From Azolla caroliniana (taxonomy: Eukaryota; Polypodiophyta): DNA of 64,000 nucleotides. The stretch spans positions 12,648,001 to 12,712,000 of the forward strand of contig JBHGNT010000010.1 in the NCBI GenBank assembly GCA_043228905.1, written 5' to 3'. A model generated the notes under the pieces. The model was not told the origin of the DNA. It did not search any database and was given only the letters and a program-made list of their open reading frames with translations. The position numbers and the translations under genes are program-made. This document shows, one piece after another, positions 34,133 through 46,360 of the stretch (positions are counted from its first letter, which is position 1; each line of letters starts with the position of its first letter).

Positions 34133-35535
34133 AAAACTAGATACATCATAGCTCATAAGGTAATGTTGCGTCGATAAAAACTCTTGAAATTATTAAATCT
34201 TAAAAACGAGAGTGTGTTAGAATAATCCTTAGTTTCTCGTTGTTGCTTGCGCAATATACAAATATTATTTATTCCGAATCAATCATTGCAATCTTAAAAA
34301 GCACACAAGATGTGAACCATTTTAGTCTAGTTGGTTAGGATACGCAGCTCTTACCCGAGAGACCCGGGTTCAACTCCCAACATTGGAAACGACAATATCA
34401 TATATTAAATTTTCGATGCATATCATTAAAAACTCAAGACCTAAGGTAGGTGTTACAATTAACAAAATAATCAATATTATGTTTGAAGTATTGATGATGT
34501 ACTTTACTTTAATTTTTTTCTGCTAATATCAATTTCTAAACTTAATCCCATTATTCGATTAATGGTAGAGGTTTCGAATGAAATTGCACCAAACATTATG
34601 TTGTTCGGGAAAACAAGAAGCAATATATTCAGTTGTGGTTATTCCTCAACATTGTTACGATAAATTACAACACCAACAATTATAGTTTTCATAATTTGAT
34701 ACAATTTCAAAAAATACGCATAGATTGCAAAATACTGTTCAACTGTCAACAAGCATTGCACAATGTTTCTTTATTTGTAGCAAAGCACTAGAATAATAGA
34801 TTTACTAATTCATTTACTCAGTGAATTCCATTGTAATCCAGTTGCCTCGTCTCGTTGATTTTTGCCCGAGTTGCGCAGGTACAAGCACAGGCATAGGCAA
34901 AACTAGATACATCATATATCATGGGTTAATTTGGCATCGATAAAAACCCGTGAAATTATTAAATCTTAAAAACGAGAGTGTGTTAGAATAATCCTCTGTT
35001 TCTCGTTGATGCTTGCGCAATATATAAATATTATTTATTACTAATCAATGATTGCAATATTAAAAAGTGCACAAGATGTGATCCATTGTAGTCTGGTTGG
35101 TTAGAATACTTGGCTCTCAAACGAGAGACCCAGGTTCAACTCCTCGGAATAGATTGCACCAACAATTATAGTTTGGATAACTTGATACAATTTCAAACAA
35201 TACACATAGATTGCAAAATAAAGGTCAACTGTACTAAAGCACTCGAATATTACATTAACTAATTCATTTACTAAATGAATTCCACTATAGTCTACTTGGT
35301 TCAAATCCTTATTTTTTACACGAGACTCCCGGGTACAACAATTGGCATGGGAGAAACTAGATACATCATAGATCATGAGTTAATATCGCATCGATAAAAA
35401 CCCTTGACATTATTAAATCTTAAAAACGAGAGTGTGTTACAATAATCGTCAGTTTCTCATTGATACTTGCGCAATATATAAACATTATTTATTACTAATC
35501 AATGGTTGCAATATTAAAAAGTACACTAGATATGA

Positions 35536-35607
35536 TCCATTGTAGTCTAGTTGGTTAGGATACTTGGCTTTCACCCGAGTGACCCGGGTTTAACTCCCGG
35601 GAATGGA
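35536..35607 (+). pseudogene. tRNA-Glu-like module (TTC)
   Basis: Anticodon arm pairs with one G-T. Defects are the T loop TTTAACT and the acceptor base G66 (GAATGGA). Confidence 0.6.
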
Positions 35608-36326
35608 AACGACAATATCATATATAAAGTTTCGGACGTATATCATGTGTTAATGGTTTGATAACTCCAAAATACAAGCTTTAAAGTAGTTGTTAGAATA
35701 ATATAGAATTAACAAAATAATCAATATTATCTTTGAAGGATTGACGACGAACTTTGCTTTGAGTTTTTTCTCAAAACATCAATTTCTAAAAATCCAATTA
35801 TTCAATTAATAGTATAGGTTTCAAATGAGATTTGACAAAACATTATGTTGTTCGGGACAAGAAGAAGCAGTATATTTAGTCATGGTTATTCCTCAACATT
35901 GTTACGATAAATTCGTACACCAAGAATTATAGTTTGGATAACTTGATACAATTTCTAAATATCCACATAGGTTGTCAAATAATGGTGAATTCCCGATGAG
36001 CATTGCACCATGTTTCTTTCCTTGAACGAAAGCACTTGAATATTACATTAACTAATTCATTTACTAAACGAATTCTATTGTACTCTAGTTGGTTTGGATA
36101 GTTGTTTTTTACACGAGACTACCGGCTACAACAATAAGCATTGGAAAAACTAGATACATCATAGATCCTGAGGTAATGTCACATCGATAAAAACCATTCA
36201 AATTATTAAATCTTAAAAACGAGAGTGTGTTAGAATAATCCTCAGTTTCTCTTTGATGCTTGCCCAATATATCAATATTACTTATTACTAATCTATGATT
36301 GCAATATATTTATATACAAGATAGGA

Positions 36327-36398
36327 TCCATTGTAGTCTAGTTGGTTAGGATCCTCGGCTTTGACCCGAGAGACCCATGTTCAACTCCCAGCAATGGA
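36327..36398 (+). pseudogene. tRNA-Glu-like module (TTC)
   Basis: Acceptor and anticodon stems pair. The T stem is broken (CCATG/CCCAG) and the loop has an A-to-G change (CTTTGAC). Confidence 0.6.
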
Positions 36399-36500
36399 AA
36401 TGACAATATCATATTATAAATCTCCAACGCATATCATGTGTTAACTGTTTAATAACTCAAAAAATCAAGACATAAAGTAGTAGTTGTGTTAACTGTTTGA

Positions 36501-36600
36501 TAACTCAAAAACTCAAGACCTAAAAAGTAAAATTAACAAAATAATCAATAACTCAAAAACTCAAGACCTAAAAAGTAAAATTAACAAAATAATCAATATT
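36501..36600 (+). repeat. Local tandem duplication of about 48 bp
   Basis: The AACTCAAAAACTCAAGACC...AATAATCAAT segment of the post-alpha spacer is repeated back to back. Confidence 0.75.
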
Positions 36601-37615
36601 ATGTTTGAAGGATTGATGACAAACTTTAGTTTGGTTTTATAGTTTGGATAACTTGATAGAATTTCCAAATATACGCATAGATTGTAGAGTAATGCTGAAC
36701 TCTCGATCAACATTGCACCATAGTTCTTTATTTGAAGAAAAGCACTAGAATATTAAATTAACTAAATGAATACCAATATAATCGAGATGCCTGGAATCGT
36801 TGAGTTAATTTGGCATAGATAAAATCTAGTACAGGTATAGGAAAATCTAGATACATGCTCATGAGTTAATTCGTCATAGATAAAAACCTGTGAACTTATT
36901 AAATCTTAAAAACGAAAGTGTGTTAGAATAATCATCTGCTTCTTGTTTATGCTTGCGCAATATATAAATATTATTTATTACTAATCAATGATTGCAATAT
37001 TAAAAAGTGTACAAGATGTGATGCATTGAAGTTTGGTTGGTTAGATAACTCGGCTCTCACCCGAGAGACTCGGGTTCAACTCCCAACAATGAAAACGACA
37101 ACATCATATATTAAATTTCCCACGCATATCTTGTGTTAACTGTTTGATAACTCAAAAACTCAAGACCTAAAAAGTAAAATTAACAAAATAATCAATATTA
37201 TGTTTGAAGGATTGATGACAAACTTTAGTTTGGTTTTATAGTTTGGATAACTCGATAGAATTTCCAAACATACGCATAGATTGTAGAGTAATGTTGAACT
37301 CTCGATCAACATTGCACCATAGTTCTTTATTTGAAGAAAAGCACTAGAATATTAAATTAACTAAATGAATTCTATTGTAGTCTGCTTGGTTCGGATCCTT
37401 GTTTTTTACATGAGACTCCCGGGTACAACAATAGGCATTGGAAAAAATAGATACATCATGGATCATTAGGTAATGTCGGATCGATAAAAGCCCTTGAAAT
37501 TATTTAATCTTAAAAATGAGAGTGTGTTAGAATAATCCTCAGTTTCTCGTTGATGCTTGCGCAATATATAAATATTATTTATTACTAATCTATGATTGCA
37601 ATATTAAGAAGTACA

Positions 37616-37618
37616 CAA
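37616..37618 (+). promoter_or_regulatory. CAA motif upstream of tRNA-Glu module at 37626
   Basis: CAA at -10 to -8, with ATATTAAGAA at about -25 to -16 and TATATAAATATT at about -61 to -50. Plant tRNA genes often carry an upstream CAA start motif and a TATA-like element. The same leader precedes most alpha modules. Confidence 0.45.
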
Positions 37619-37625
37619 GATAGGA

Positions 37626-37698
37626 TCCATTGTAGTCTAGTTGGTTAGGATACTTGGCTTTCACCCGAGAGACCCGGGTTCAACTCCCGGCAATGGAA
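37626..37698 (+). tRNA. tRNA-Glu(TTC), cloverleaf intact by eye
   Basis: Acceptor TCCATTG/CAATGGA, D arm GTCT/GGAT, anticodon stem CTTGG/CCGAG (one G-T) with loop CTTTCAC, and T arm CCGGG TTCAACT CCCGG all pair. The variable loop is AGAC, the discriminator A, and A and B boxes are consensus. Relative to typical plant tRNA-Glu, acceptor pair 4-69 is A-T instead of G-C, a compensated change. The first strong Pol III stop is T6 at 37853-37858, about 155 nt past the tRNA, so a tRNA-headed RNA of about 230 nt is predicted unless 3' processing intervenes. Confidence 0.6.
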
Positions 37699-38330
37699 AT
37701 CATCATATCATATATTACATTTCTGACTCATAGCATGTGTTAACGGTTTGATAACTCAAAAACTCAAGACCTAAAGTACATGTTACAATAATGTACAATG
37801 AACAAAATAATAAATATTATGTTTGAACGATTCATGACGAACTTTGCTTCAATTTTTTCTCCTAACATCAATTTCTAAACTTAATCCCAATATTCAATTA
37901 ATAGTAGAGGTTTCAAATGAAATTTGACAACAATTATAGTTTAGATAGCTTGATACAATTTCAAAAAATATGCATAGATGGTAGAATCATGTTCAACTGT
38001 CGACAAGTATTGCACCATTTTTCTTTATTTCGAGCATGGCACTAGAATAGTACATTAACCAACTATTTACTAAATGAATTCCAATATAATCGAGATGCCT
38101 GGAATCGTTGATTTTTATCCAAGACACGTGGGTACAAGTAAAGGTATAGGAAAGACTATATGCATGCTCATGAGTTAATTTGGCATAGATAAAAACTGGT
38201 GAACTTATTAAATCTTAAAAACGAAAGTGTGTTAGAATAATCCTTTGTTTCTTGTTTATGCTTGCGCAATATATAAATATTATTTATTAGTAATCTATGA
38301 TTGCAATATTAAAAAGTGTACGAGATGTGA

Positions 38331-38402
38331 TCCATTGAAGTTTGGTTGGTTAGATTACTCGGCTCTCACCCGAAAGACTCGGGTTCAACTCCCGTCTATG
38401 AA
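38331..38402 (+). pseudogene. tRNA-Glu-like module, CAATGAA-type relative (CTC)
   Basis: Second-copy partner of 37022. Its 3' end is further degraded (CCCGTCTATGAA), while the anticodon loop is normal. Confidence 0.55.
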
Positions 38403-38934
38403 AACGACAATATCATATATTAAATTTCCCACGCATATCTTGTGTTAACTGTTTGATAACTCAAAAACTCAAGACCTAAAAAGTAAAATTAACAAAATAA
38501 TCAATATTATGTTTGAAGGATTGATGACAAACTTTAGTTTGGTTTTATAGTTTGGATAACTCGATAGAATTTCCAAACATACGCATAGATTGTAGAGTAA
38601 TGTTGAACTCTCGATCAACATTGCACCATAGTTCTTTATTTGAAGAAAAGCACTAGAATATTAAATTAACTAAATGAATTCTATTGTAGTCTGCTTGGTT
38701 CGGATCCTTGTTTTTTACATGAGACTCCCGGGTACAACAATAGGCATTGGAAAAAATAGATACATCATGGATCATTAGGTAATGTCGGATCGATAAAAGC
38801 CCTTGAAATTATTTAATCTTAAAAATGAGAGTGTGTTAGAATAATCCTCAGTTTCTCGTTGATGCTTGCGCAATATATAAATATTATTTATTACTAATCT
38901 ATGATTGCAATATTAAGAAGTACACAAGATAGGA

Positions 38935-39006
38935 TCCATTGTAGTCTAGTTGGTTAGGATACTTGGCTTTCACCCGAGAGACCCGGGCTCAACTCCCGGC
39001 AATGGA
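38935..39006 (+). pseudogene. Near-intact tRNA-Glu-like module (TTC)
   Basis: Identical to 37626 except T54 is C (GGGCTCAAC), which removes a conserved B-box base while leaving every stem paired. Confidence 0.6.
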
Positions 39007-39640
39007 AATCATCATATCATATATTACATTTCTGACTCATAGCATGTGTTAACGGTTTGATAACTCAAAAACTCAAGACCTAAAGTACATGTTGCAATAA
39101 TGTACAATTAACGAAATAATCAATATTATGTTTGAACGATTCATGACGAACTTTGCTTCAATTTTTTCTCCTAACGTGAATTTCTAAACTTAATCCCAAT
39201 ATTCAATTAATAGTAGAGGTTTCAAATGAAATTTGACAACAATTATAGTTTAGATAACTTGATACAATTTCAAACAATATGCATAGATGGTAGAATCATG
39301 TTCAACTGTCGACAAGCATTGCACGATTGTTCTTTATTTCGAGCATGGCACTAGAATAGTACATTAACCAACTCATTTACTAAATGAATTCCAATATAAT
39401 CGAGATGCCTGGAATCGTTGATTTTTATCCAAGACACGTGGGTACAAGTATAGGTATAGGAAAGATTAGATGCATGCTCATGAGGTAATGTCGCATAGAT
39501 AAAAACCGGTGAACTTAATAAATCTTAAAAACGAGAGTGTGTTAGAATAATCCTTTGTTTCTTGTTTATGCTTGCGCAATATATAAATATTATTTATGAC
39601 TAATCAATGATTACAATATTAAAAAGTGTACAAGATGTGA

Positions 39641-39712
39641 TCCATTGAAGTCTAGTTGGTTAGATTACTCGACTCTTACCCGAGAGACTCGGGTTCAACT
39701 CCCGGGAATGAA
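39641..39712 (+). pseudogene. tRNA-like module with anticodon CTT
   Basis: Loop CTCTTAC, as at 3491 and 51658. The anticodon stem is altered (CTCGA) and the 3' end is GGAATGAA. Confidence 0.55.
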
Positions 39713-40955
39713 AACGACAATATCATATATTAAATTTCCGATGCATATCTTGTGTTAACTGTTTGATAACTCAAAAACTCAAGACCTAAAGTAGATGTTA
39801 CAATAATGTACAATTAACAAAATAATCAATATTCTCTTTGAAGGATTGATTTAGAATTTTGCTTTCATTTTTTTCTCCTAACATCAATTTCTAAACCTAA
39901 TCCCATTATTCAATTAATAGTAGAGGTTTCAAATGAAATTTGACAAAATATTATGTTGTTCGGGACAAGAAGAAGCAATATATTTAGTCGTGCTTATTTC
40001 TCAACATGGTTACGACAAATTAGTACACCGACAATTATAGTTTGGATAACTTGATAGAAATTCCAAAAATACGCATAGATTGTAGAGTAATGGTGAACTC
40101 TCAATCAACATTGCACCATATTTCTTTATTTGAAGCAAAGCACATGAATATTACATTAACTAATTCACTTACTAAATGAATTCCATTGTAGTCTAGTTGG
40201 TTCGGATCCTTGTTTTAGTACGCATAAATTGAAGAATAATGGTCAACTGTCGAGAGACCTAGGTTCAACTCCCACCAATAGAAAAGACGATATCATATAT
40301 CATATTTTGCTACGCATGTCATGTGTTAAGTGTTCGATAACTGAAAAACTGAAGACCTAAAGTAGTTGTTACAATAATGTACAATTAACAAAATAATCCC
40401 AACATTAATTTCTCCTAACATTAATTTCTAAACTTAATCCCATTATTCAATTAATAGTAGAGGTTTCAAATGAAATTTGACAAAACATTATGTTTTTCGG
40501 GACAAGAAGAAGTAGTATATTTAGTCATGGTTATTTCTCAACATTGTTACGATAAATTAATACACCAACAAGTATAGTTTGGATAACTCCATACAATTTG
40601 AAACAATACCTATAGATTGCAGAATATTGGTGAACTGTCGATGAGCATTGCATCATGTTTCTTTATTTGTAACATAGGACTAGAATGGTACATTAACTAA
40701 TTCATTTAGCAAATGAATTCCATTGAAATCCAGTTTCGTCGTATCCTGGCTTTTTACCTGAGACGCACGGGTACAAGTAGATATATCATATATCATGAGT
40801 TAATGTGGCATCGAGAAAAACCCTTGAAATTAGTAAATCTTAAAAACGAGAGTTTGACAGAATAATTGTCAGTTTCTCGTTGATGCTTGCGCAATATATA
40901 AATATTATTTATTACTAACCAATGATTGCAATATTAGAAACTGCACAAGTTGTGA

Positions 40956-41028
40956 TCTATTGTAGTCTAGTTGGTTAGGATACTTGGCTCTCACCCGAGA
41001 GACCCGGGTTCAATTCCCGGCAATGGAA
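40956..41028 (+). tRNA. tRNA-Glu(CTC), cloverleaf intact by eye
   Basis: Acceptor TCTATTG/CAATGGA pairs with one T-G wobble. The D arm is consensus. The anticodon stem CTTGG/CCGAG has one wobble, with loop CTCTCAC. T stem CCGGG/CCCGG, loop TTCAATT. The B box GGTTCAATTCC fits consensus. The downstream spacer has no T4 for at least 150 nt. Confidence 0.55.
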
Positions 41029-42013
41029 ATGATATTATCATATATTTAAAGTCCGACACATATCATGTGTTAACTGTTTGATTACTCGAAAACTCAAAAG
41101 CTAAAGTAGGTGTTACAATAATGTACAATTAACTAAATAATCAATATTATGCTAGACGGATTGATGACGAAATTTACTTTGATTTCTTTCTCCTAACATC
41201 AATTTCTAAACTTAATCCCATTATTCGATTAATGGTAGAGGTTTCGAATGAACTTGGATGAAACATTATGTTGTTCGGGTCAACAAGAAGAATTATTCCG
41301 CAACATTGTTAAGATAAATTAGTACACCAACAAGTATAGTTTGGATAACTCGATACAATTTCAAACAATACGCACAGATTGACGAATAATGGTTAACTGT
41401 CAATGAGCATTGCACCATGTTTCTTTATTTGTAACAAAGGACTAGAATGGTACATTAACTAATTCATTTATTAAATGAATTCCATTGTAATAAAGTTGCC
41501 TCGGATACTTGCTTATAACCCAAGACGCACGACTACAAGTACATATATCATATATTATCAGTTAATGCGGCATCGATAAAAACCCTTGTACAATTAACAA
41601 AATAATTAAAATTATGTTTGAAGGATTGATAAAGAACTTTGGTTTGATTTTTTTCTCCTCACATCAATTTCAAAACTTCATCCCAATATTCAATTAATAG
41701 TAGAGGTTTTTAATGAAATTTTACAAAACATTATGTTGTTCGGGACACCAAGAAGTAGTATATTTATTTGTCGTTATTCCTCAACATTGTTTCGACATAT
41801 TAGTACACCAAGAATTATAGGTTGCATCCTTGTTTTTTACACGAGACTCCCGGGTAGAACGATTGACATCGATAAAAACCCTTGAAATTATTAAATCTTA
41901 AAAACGAGAGTGTGTTAGAAGAATCCTTAGTTTCTAGTTCTTGCTTGCGCATTATATAAATATTATTTATTACTAATCAATAATTGCAATATTAAAAAGT
42001 ACACAAGATATGA

Positions 42014-42090
42014 TCCATTGTAGTCTAGTCAGTTAGGATACTAGGCTCTCACCCGAGAGACCTAGGTTCAACCCCCCCCCCCGGCAATCT
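42014..42090 (+). pseudogene. tRNA-Glu-like module with poly-C expansion (CTC)
   Basis: The T arm is disrupted by an 11-C run (42072-42082); the related module at 7868 has 5 C. It lies next to a telomere-motif patch. Confidence 0.65.
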
Positions 42091-42101
42091 AAACGACAAC
42101 A

Positions 42102-42115
42102 CCCTAAACCCTAAA
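42102..42115 (+). repeat. Two-unit telomeric patch inside the satellite
   Basis: CCCTAAACCCTAAA replaces the ATCATATATT normally found just after an alpha module (compare about 7950). Too short to be a retained telomere; a repair patch is likely. Confidence 0.7.
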
Positions 42116-42293
42116 TTTCCGACGCAGATCTTGTGTTAACTAGATACGTCATAGATGATGAGGTAATGTTGCATCGATAAAAAAAGAGAGTGTGTTAGAA
42201 TAATCCTCAATTTCTCATTGATTCTTGGGCAATATATAAATATTATTTATTACTAATCAATAATTGCAATATTAAAAAGTACACAAGATGTTA

Positions 42294-42365
42294 TGCATTA
42301 TAGTCTAGTTGGTTAGGATTCTCGGCTCTCACCCGAGAGACCCGGGTTCAACTCCCGGCAATGGA
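42294..42365 (+). pseudogene. tRNA-Glu-like module (CTC)
   Basis: D, anticodon and T arms are perfect and both boxes intact. The acceptor 5' strand TGCATTA has two mismatches. Confidence 0.65.
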
Positions 42366-43088
42366 AACGACAATATCATATATTAAATTTTCGACGGATA
42401 TCATGTGTTAACTGTTTGATTACTCAAAAACTCAAGACCTAAAGTAGGTGTTACAATAATGTACAGTTAACAAAATAATCAATATTATGTATGAAGGATT
42501 GATGACAAACTTTGCTTTAATTTTTCCTCCTAACATCAATTTCTAAACTTAATCCCATTATTCAATTAATAGTAGAGGTTTCAAATGAAATTTGACAAAA
42601 TATTATGTTGTTCAGGTCAAGAAGAAGCAATATATTTAGTCGTGCTTATTTCGCAACATGGTTACGACAAATTAGTACACCAATAATTATAGTTTAGATG
42701 ACTTGATACAATTTCAAACAATACGCATAGATTGCAAAATAATGGTCAACTGTCGACAAGCATTGCACCATGTTTCTTTATTTGTAGCAAAGCACTAGAA
42801 TAGTACATTAACTAATTCATTTACTAAATGAATTCCATTGTAATCAAGTTGCCTTAAACCATTGATTTTTACCCAAGACGCGTGGCTAGAAGAATAGGCA
42901 TAGGAAAAACTACATACATCATTGATTATGAGTTAATTTGGCATCAATAAAAACACGTGAAATTATTAAATCTTAAAAATGAGAGTGTGTTAGAGTAATC
43001 CTCTATTTCTCGTTGATGCTTGCGCAATATAGAAATAATATTTATTACTAATCAATGATTACAATATTAAAAAGTGCACAAGATGTGA

Positions 43089-43177
43089 TCCAGTGTAGTC
43101 TAGTTGGTTAGGATACTCGGCTGTCACCCGAGAGACTCAGGTACCCGAGAGACTCAGGTTTAATTCCCGGAAATGCA
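43089..43177 (+). pseudogene. tRNA-like module with anticodon GTC and internal duplication
   Basis: Loop CTGTCAC. About 17 bp around ACCCGAGAGACTCAGGT are duplicated in tandem, lengthening the module. The un-duplicated relative is 8935. Confidence 0.6.
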
Positions 43178-43589
43178 AATGACAATATGATATATTAAAC
43201 TTCCGACGCATATGTGTTAATTGTTTTGATAACTCAAAAAATCAAGACCTAAAGTAGGTGTTACAATAATGTACAATTAACAAAATAATCAATATTATGT
43301 TTACAGGACTGAGAAAGAACTTTACTTTGATTTTTTTCTCCTAACATCAATTTCTAAACTTAATCCCATTATTCGATTAATGGTAGAGGTTTTAATTTAA
43401 ATTGGACAAAAATTATGTTGTTGAGGACAACAAGAAGAAGTATATTTAGGTGTGGTTATTCCTCAACATTGTTACGATAATTTAGTACACCAACAATTAT
43501 AGTTTAGATAACTTGATTCAATTTCAAACATTACGCATAGATTGCAGAAAAATGTTCAACTGTCAACAAGCATTGTACTATTTTTGTTT

Positions 43590-43661
43590 ATTTGTGTAGT
43601 CTAGTTGGTTAGGATTCTTGGCTCTCAGCCGAGAGACCCGGGTTCAACTCCCGGCAATGGA
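43590..43661 (+). pseudogene. tRNA-Glu-like module without 5' acceptor (CTC)
   Basis: TTATTTGTG replaces the usual leader and TCCATTG before TAGTCTAG; the rest is near perfect. 10193, 55595 and 56830 share this 5' joint, so they descend from one deletion. Confidence 0.6.
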
Positions 43662-44341
43662 AACGACAATATCATATATTAAATTTCCGACGGATATCAT
43701 GTTTTAATTGTTTGATAACTCGAAAACTCAAGACCTAAAGTAGGTGTTACAATTATGTATAATTAACAATATAATCAATATTATGTTTGAAGGATTGATG
43801 ACGAACATAACATTAATTTTTTTCTCTTAACATCAATTTGTAAACTTAATCCCATTATTCGATTAATGGTACAGGTTTTAATTGAAATTGGACAAAACAT
43901 TATGTTGTTCGGGACAACATGAAGCAGTATATTTGGTTGTGGTTATTCGTCAACATTGTTACGGCAAATTAGTACACCAATAATTATAGTTTGGATAACT
44001 GTATAGAATTTCTAAAAATACGCATAGATTGTAGAATAATGATGAACTCTCGATCAACATGCCACTATATATTTTTATTTGAAGCAAAGCACTAGAATAT
44101 TACACATTAACTAATTCATTTACTTAATGAATTGCATTATAGTCTAGTTGGCATTAGAAAAACTAGACACATCCGAGGTAATGAGGTAATGTTGAATCGA
44201 TAAAAACCCTTCAAATTATTAAATCTTAAAAACAAGAGTGTGTTAGAATAATCCTCACTTTCTCGTTGTTATTTGCGCAATATATAAATATTATTTATTA
44301 CTAATCAATGATTGCAATATTAAAAACTACACTCGATGTGA

Positions 44342-44413
44342 TCCATTGTAGTCTAGTTGGTTAGGATACTCGGCTCTCACCTGAGAGACCCGGGTTCAAC
44401 TCCCAGCGATGGA
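44342..44413 (+). pseudogene. Near-intact tRNA-Glu-like module (CTC)
   Basis: The acceptor pairs with one T-G wobble (CGATGGA), and the anticodon stem pairs with one wobble. One C-A mismatch in the T stem (CCGGG/CCCAG). Confidence 0.6.
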
Positions 44414-45128
44414 AACGACAATATCATATATTAAATTTCCGACGCATATCATGTTTTAACTGTTTGAGAACTCAAGACCTAAAGTAGGTTTTACAAGAAT
44501 GTACAATTAATAGAATAATCAATATTATGTTTGGAGGATTGATAACGAAATTTGCTTTGATTTTTTTCTTCTAACATCAATTTCTAAACTTAATCCCATT
44601 TTTCAATTAATAGTAGAGGTTTCATATGAAATTCAACTAATCATTATGTTGTTCAGGACAGGAAGAAGTACTATATTCAGTCGTGGTTATTCCTCAACAT
44701 TGTTACGACAAATTAGTACACCGAAAATTATAGTTTGGATAACTTGATACTATTTCCAAAAATACGTATAGATTGTCGAATAATGGTGAATTCTTGAGGA
44801 GCATTGCACCATGTTTGTTTATTTGAATGAAAGCACTTGAATATTACATTAACTAATTCATTTACTAAATGAATTCCATTGTAGCCTAGTTCGTTCAGAT
44901 CCTTGTTTTTTAGACAAGACTACCGGGTACAACAATAGGCATTGGAAAAACTAGATACATCATAGATGATAAGGTAATGTCACATCGATAAAAACCGTTG
45001 AAATTATAAAATCTTAAAAAACAGAGCATGTTAGAATAATCCTCAGTTTCTCGTTGATGCTTGGGCAATATATAAATATTATTTATTACTAATCAATAAT
45101 TGCAATATTAAAAAGTACACAAGATGTG

Positions 45129-45405
45129 AGGAATATATTTGGGAGTTAGTGTAGGAGCTCTTAATGAGCATTGAAGTATTGTCAGTACTTCGGTCAGTCC
45201 TTCTAGGACTTGTACAAAAGTGTTCATTGAACACACATATGTATAGAGTGTGGTGAATAGAGGTTGAGAACTTTTATTGAATATAGTTCTTGTGTTTTCT
45301 CTCTCACTCTCTCTGTCTCTCCCGCATATACTGCGTAAGCTCAAGCTCTCCATTAAACCTGAGTTTTCTTCCTTCTGTTCGGTCTTCATACTTGCTTCCG
45401 CATGT
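45129..45405 (+). mobile_element. LTR-like segment at left of chimeric insertion
   Basis: About 277 bp of unique sequence starts GGAATATATTTGGGAG right after the satellite leader ACAAGATGTGA and ends around CTTGCTTCCGCA. It includes TGTATAGAGTG, a short CT-rich run and a TG-like start (TGTGAGGAAT, partly satellite). This composition is common for a Copia-type or TRIM LTR, but I find no matching second copy, primer site or target-site duplication. It could equally be 3' sequence of the adjoining antisense LINE. Confidence 0.35.
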
Positions 45406-46120
45406 TACTTTTTACACATATCTTGCTCCTAGTTCTATCCACGAAGGCTAAATCGATAGCTGCATGGGACCACTTGTTGGCACACTTCTCACGATACGAA
45501 CCTAACTTTCTCCCCAGCCGCGTTGAGTATTCGAAGAAACCTAATGATTTATCTCGTTCTCGCTTCCACGTATATTCAACGGGATCCCATTCTACTCGCT
45601 CGAGAGGCTTCCTTTCAACCACGTACAAGATCCAATCCTCCTCAACCTCTTCTACTGGTGGATTCACCTTCCATTTCTTTCCCGCTCTTGCTACAATTCT
45701 AATCGGGTACCAGCATGCACTTTCATCTAATAATCCAATATGGACGGTCTTCCCATTCTTTCCTAGACCCCTGACATTGATAATTTTTCCGGTATCATCA
45801 CATTGTCCGGACCATTCACCCTCTTCCTCATTACCAATAGGAAGCGAGGAGATAGCTGTATTGACTACGCCAAGCATCTTTCTGCCATTTCTGACCTTTC
45901 CCAAGTCTTCATATAGTTGATCACATTTATTGTCGGACAGCCACATCCAATCAGCCACCGAGTGTATCCCTAGACAATACAATGTAGCCCATGTCATGTG
46001 CTTGCTTTGTCCAAGCATCGTTCCTTCTGGCGATTGTACGATCTCGTTCCACAGTAGGGGTTGGCGCATCCATTCAAGACTAGTACTTGGACGATTCCGA
46101 CTTAGATGCCCACGGAGCAT
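45386..46120 (-). pseudogene. LINE ORF2 C-terminal part (pseudogene fragment)
   Basis: Minus-strand open frame of 244 codons. The first part (KHMTWATLYCLGIHSVADW and what follows) continues the region downstream of the LINE reverse transcriptase at 46361-46979. The later part has a Trp-rich, basic stretch (GKKWKVNPPVEEVEEDW, VEYTWKRERDKSLGFFEYS), a style I associate with plant LINE C-termini. I cannot assign a catalytic role. The native frame upstream is broken by stops and shifts between about 46120 and 46361. It is not a host gene. Confidence 0.55.
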
Positions 46121-46360
46121 ACTCCACGCCTACATCACTGACATACAAGTACAATCAGCCAACCAGGTAGATTTCCTCAACTTTAAGGCCATACAAAAAG
46201 GCCACGCTTTGTGTGACTTCCAATGCCCACCCAGTCTTGGACTCCAGACAATGCTCCTATTATGTATCAATGTTTACCATAACCTGTTACCAGGTAACAA
46301 GCTCCTTACCCATACCTTGCATAACAATGCTTGACTCTACAATCTAGGGTCAATCAATCT

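Larger units (their letters stand above)
37022..39640 (+). repeat. Two-copy higher-order repeat, 1309-bp period
   Basis: 37022-38330 and 38331-39640 are near-identical at a constant 1309-bp offset (37142 with 38451, 37626 with 38935). Each copy holds two alpha modules of different subclasses, spaced about 605 and 705 bp. This is a dimeric higher-order unit on top of the monomer repeat. Confidence 0.9.
27994..45128 (+). repeat. tRNA-Glu-derived macrosatellite, block S3
   Basis: Alpha modules start at 28098, 28802, 29259, 30178, 30810 (hybrid), 31055, 31824, 32850, 33522, 34316, 35082, 35536, 36327, 37022, 37626, 38331, 38935, 39641, 40956, 42014, 42294, 43089, 43590 and 44342, with a 3' half near 40242-40280. 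Up to about 29480 it matches 62427-63910. The segment 31690-33700 matches 47040-48790. From about 36.8 kb to 45128 it matches block A (roughly 2.1-11.66 kb) with deletions, for example a jump near 41590 that skips the equivalent of 5350-7440. No host gene is visible. Confidence 0.9.
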
